From Candidatus Aquicultor primus (lineage in GTDB: Bacteria > Actinomycetota > Aquicultoria > Aquicultorales > Aquicultoraceae), in assembly GCA_001767575.1 (NCBI GenBank), contig MELI01000008.1, positions 2,466 to 11,092 on the forward strand: 8,627 nucleotides of DNA. Reading direction: 5' to 3'. The first letter of the stretch is position 1. Every line of letters begins with the position of its first letter. The notes under the pieces were generated by a model, which saw only the letters and a list, made by a program, of their open reading frames with translations, made no database searches and was not told the origin of the DNA. Shown piece by piece: positions 6,007-8,627 of this stretch. A program made the translations under genes and the position numbers.

Positions 6007-8250
6007 TTGGCAAGAATCCGAAGTCTGATAAACAAAGTAAAACGATATAATCCGGGCGCTGATATCGATGCGATACGCAAGGCATACAATCTCGCCCGTA
6101 AACTCCATGTCGACCAGTACCGGAAGTCGGGTGAGGACTTTGTTTCGCACCCGGTCGAGGTCGCCGATATTCTCGCCGATTTGGGCATGGACACGACGAC
6201 CATTTTGGCGGCGCTCCTCCACGATGTCGTAGAGGATACCAGCATCTCCCTGGACGACCTGCGAGACGAGGTAAGTGATGACGTTGTCGCCCTCATCGAC
6301 GGCGTCACCAAGCTCGGCAAAATCGAATTCAGGAGCCGCGAGGAGGAACAGGCGGAGAACCTACGGAAAATGTTCATCGCCATGGCCAAAGACATAAGGG
6401 TAATCATCATCAAGCTTGCCGACCGGCTCCATAACATGCGCACTATCCGCCACCTCGACCTTCCGAAACAGCAGCTAAAGGCGAGGGAGACCCTTGAAAT
6501 ATACGCGCCGCTCGCGCATCGGCTCGGCATGATGTCCCTCAAATGGGAACTCGAAGACCTGTCGTTTCAGGTGCTTGAGACAAAAATGTACGACAAAATC
6601 CAGAACATGGTCGCCGAGCGCCGTTCCGAGCGCGAGGAATACCTCAAGAACGTGATAAAGTCACTCGACAACGAGCTCAAAGCAGTGCATATTAAGGCTG
6701 AAATAAGCGGGCGGCCCAAGCATTTCTACAGCATCTACGAGAAGATGGTCAAGAAGGGGCGAGATTTCAGCGAGATCTATGACCTCTCGGCCGTTCGCGT
6801 ACTCGTAGATTCGATAAAGGACTGCTACGGCGCGCTCGGTATCATACACGCGATGTGGAAGCCGGTCCCGGGGCGTTTTAAAGATTTTGTGGCGATGCCC
6901 AAGTTCAACATGTACCAGTCGCTCCACACCACTGTCGTCGGCCCGATGGGAAAGCCCCTCGAAATACAGATTCGCACCTACCAGATGCACCGCACCGCCG
7001 AATACGGAATCGCGGCGCACTGGCATTATAAAGAAGGCGGCAAAGAGGGCAAGTTCGACGAGCGCTTGACCTGGTTGCGTCAGATGCTCGAATGGCAAAG
7101 CGAGTTGAACGATCCAAGAGATTTTATGGAGTCGCTCAAGATAGACCTCTTCCAGGATGAGGTCTATGTCTTTACGCCGAAGGGTGATGTCATTAACCTG
7201 CCGGCAGGCTCGACCCCGCTTGATTTTGCATACACGATCCACACCGACGTTGGGCATAGATGCATCGGGGCTAAGGTAAACAACCAGATAGTTACGCTCG
7301 AATCCAAGTTGAAAACAGGCGACTTCGTCGAAATCTTAACCTCCAAGACGACCTCGGGTCCGAGTAAAGATTGGCTCAAGATAGTAAAAAGCTCGCGCGC
7401 CAGAAACAAAATTCGCCAATGGTTCACCAAAGAGAACCGCGAGGAGAGCGAAGAGGCGGGTCGCGATATGCTCCATAAAGAGCTGCGCAAGATCGAGATA
7501 GGAATGAAATCGCCGATGACCGTGAAGGTGCTCGAAGCGGTCGTCAAAGAGCTCAACTTCACGAGGATAGAAGATGTCTACGCGAGCATAGGGGCGGGCA
7601 AGACCTCGGCCAAGCAAGTCGTAGGCCGGATTGCCGACGCAATCGCTAAGAGCAAAGACGGCGAAAAAGCGGAGGCCGATTACGGGATAGAAGAGCTTCA
7701 ACTTGAAATCACCCAGAAACGCAAACCGCGCCGGATAAGCAGGTCGGGTATTATTGTCAAAGGCCTAGACGATGTGCTTGTGCGGGTCGCGCACTGCTGT
7801 AACCCGGTGCCCGGCGACGACATCATGGGCTTTGTGACCAGGGGCAGGGGTGTCTCGGTCCACAGAAGCGACTGTTCCAACGCCAAGCAGCTCAAACTCA
7901 CTGCGCCGAACCGCCTGATAGAGGTATCCTGGGATGAGCGCCGGCCATCCGCTTTCCAGGTGGAGGTAGAAATAGAGGCGCTCGACAGGCCGAAACTTTT
8001 GCGCGACGTCAGCACGGTCTTGGGCGACGCGGGCGTCAATATTCTGTCGGCAGCGGTTACGACTACCAGGGAACACATCGCAGTCCTGAGGTTTATCTTT
8101 GAGATAGGCGACATAAGCCATCTCCAAACGATAATCGGCAATGTGCGAAAGGTGCCGGCGGTCTATGAGGTCTACCGCGTAGAGCCGAACAAGCCGCGCC
8201 ACCAGAAAATCGTCGCGAAGTCGGGCGACGAGGGCGGCGTGAAGAGCTAG
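6007..8250 (+). CDS. rel: Bifunctional (p)ppGpp synthetase/hydrolase (Rel)
   Basis: This cytoplasmic enzyme makes (p)ppGpp from ATP and GDP or GTP during starvation and degrades it otherwise. The 747-residue product has the full long-RSH layout. The hydrolase HD domain (about 25-180) has H48, H72-D73, E76-D77 and D139 (ADRLHN), so hydrolase residues are intact. The synthetase domain (about 215-345) has GRPKH (235-239), YDLSAVRV, EIQIRT (319-324) and AEYGIAAHWHYKEG. RFKD at 290-293 is the RXKD motif of bifunctional enzymes, rather than the EXDD of synthetase-only RelA. A TGS domain follows (about 384-445), then a helical region, a zinc-finger/RIS domain with HCC (596-598), H619 and C623, and an ACT domain (about 649-724). 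The TTG start has a good ribosome binding site. It is separated from secF by a terminator and a 230-base gap, and followed after 32 bases by a hydrolase gene, probably cotranscribed. Confidence 0.97.
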   Translation: MARIRSLINKVKRYNPGADIDAIRKAYNLARKLHVDQYRKSGEDFVSHPVEVADILADLGMDTTTILAALLHDVVEDTSISLDDLRDEVSDDVVALIDGVTKLGKIEFRSREEEQAENLRKMFIAMAKDIRVIIIKLADRLHNMRTIRHLDLPKQQLKARETLEIYAPLAHRLGMMSLKWELEDLSFQVLETKMYDKIQNMVAERRSEREEYLKNVIKSLDNELKAVHIKAEISGRPKHFYSIYEKMVKKGRDFSEIYDLSAVRVLVDSIKDCYGALGIIHAMWKPVPGRFKDFVAMPKFNMYQSLHTTVVGPMGKPLEIQIRTYQMHRTAEYGIAAHWHYKEGGKEGKFDERLTWLRQMLEWQSELNDPRDFMESLKIDLFQDEVYVFTPKGDVINLPAGSTPLDFAYTIHTDVGHRCIGAKVNNQIVTLESKLKTGDFVEILTSKTTSGPSKDWLKIVKSSRARNKIRQWFTKENREESEEAGRDMLHKELRKIEIGMKSPMTVKVLEAVVKELNFTRIEDVYASIGAGKTSAKQVVGRIADAIAKSKDGEKAEADYGIEELQLEITQKRKPRRISRSGIIVKGLDDVLVRVAHCCNPVPGDDIMGFVTRGRGVSVHRSDCSNAKQLKLTAPNRLIEVSWDERRPSAFQVEVEIEALDRPKLLRDVSTVLGDAGVNILSAAVTTTREHIAVLRFIFEIGDISHLQTIIGNVRKVPAVYEVYRVEPNKPRHQKIVAKSGDEGGVKS

Positions 8251-8282
8251 CCGCGCTTCAGAACACAGGTAAGGGAGACAAA

Positions 8283-8627
8283 ATGTATCTTGAGACACTT
8301 GTTGTAGGCGATATCGACGCAAATTGCTATATCGTGGCGGCGGAAGCGGGAGGCGAGACCATAGTCATTGACCCCGGCGGCAACGCCCAGATGATTCTAG
8401 ATACGATTGCCGCGCAAAATCTGACCGTTAAATATATCATGCTCACCCATGCCCACTGGGACCACTTTGCAGCGGCAGCGGAATTAGCCCAGAAGACCGG
8501 CGCGGAGATAGGAATACACAAGCTCGACCGGGACGCGCTCGCCGACCCGAAACTCAGCCTCGCGTACATGTTCGGCGACGTCGTAAATGTCGACCCGGCG
8601 ACCGTGATGGAACTCGAGGATGGCCGG
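8283..8627 (+). CDS. Metallo-beta-lactamase-fold hydrolase (glyoxalase II-like), 3'-partial
   Basis: The first 115 residues are visible; the family is usually a little over 200 residues long, so nearly half lies beyond the window. The N-terminus (LVVGDIDANCYIV, then TIVIDPGG) and the metal-binding motif THAHWDH, with H56, H58, D60 and H61, are typical of small glyoxalase II/YcbL-like proteins that bind two metal ions, often zinc. The later metal ligands are not in view. The ATG at 8283 has AAGGGAG (8271-8277) 5 bases upstream and no signal peptide follows, suggesting a cytoplasmic enzyme. A gene of this type sits between rel and hisS in many Gram-positive genomes, which matches the placement here. 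The substrate is not certain; hydrolysis of a thioester such as S-lactoylglutathione or a related thiol adduct is only a family-level guess. Confidence 0.9.
   Translation, partial: MYLETLVVGDIDANCYIVAAEAGGETIVIDPGGNAQMILDTIAAQNLTVKYIMLTHAHWDHFAAAAELAQKTGAEIGIHKLDRDALADPKLSLAYMFGDVVNVDPATVMELEDGR

Noticed and set aside
5970..6542. Long antisense open frame (190 codons) over the start of rel
   Set aside because: It is Ser/Arg-rich, as expected for a shadow frame opposite a GC-biased gene, and lies opposite the strongly conserved HD domain of Rel. The same reasoning removes the antisense frames over comM, dprA, secD and secF.

Overview
The window looks like an ordinary chromosomal segment of a bacterium with GC content in the mid-fifties (judged by eye, not counted). 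It carries seven protein genes, all on the + strand, and two of them run off the ends. The best clues to the organism are in the secretion genes. SecD transmembrane segment 4 reads AADSK and SecF segment 4 reads SLYDT. These resemble the actinobacterial forms (TADSF, SLYDT) more than the common VDANV and NDT forms. Together with the modest GC content, the TTG starts and the strong Shine-Dalgarno sites, this suggests a deep-branching, non-streptomycete member of the Actinomycetota. That placement is inference and needs a tree.

Layout: (1) Positions 1-2575 hold a DNA-uptake/recombination pair: comM (yifB-type AAA+ ATPase, missing its N-terminus) followed by dprA. (2) Positions 2576-2833 are a non-coding gap with a near-consensus sigma70-type promoter, preceded by a 12-bp palindrome and a repeated GAGCTCAG motif. 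(3) Positions 2834-5776 form a tight operon: an uncharacterised HD-domain phosphohydrolase, secD and secF. Its first gap is 11 bases, with the secD Shine-Dalgarno overlapping the HD stop codon, and secD and secF overlap by 8 bases. (4) Positions 5777-6006 are a second gap with a 10-bp terminator hairpin flanked by two copies of an imperfect repeat, the second lying just before the next gene. (5) Positions 6007-8250 encode a full-length bifunctional Rel ((p)ppGpp synthetase/hydrolase). (6) From 8283 to the right edge is the N-terminal half of a metallo-beta-lactamase-fold hydrolase.

The genes serve three core functions: handling incoming single-stranded DNA (ComM, DprA), proton-driven support of Sec export (SecD, SecF), and the stringent response (Rel). 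The secDF-rel-MBL order is a known conserved neighbourhood in Gram-positive bacteria, usually with apt and sometimes recJ between secF and rel; neither is present here. I found no mobile element, CRISPR array, RNA gene or defence system, and nothing that amounts to a previously undescribed system. The items most worth a second look are the repeat pair around the terminator, the HD protein with its own promoter, and an unusual lysine beside the key aspartate of SecD.
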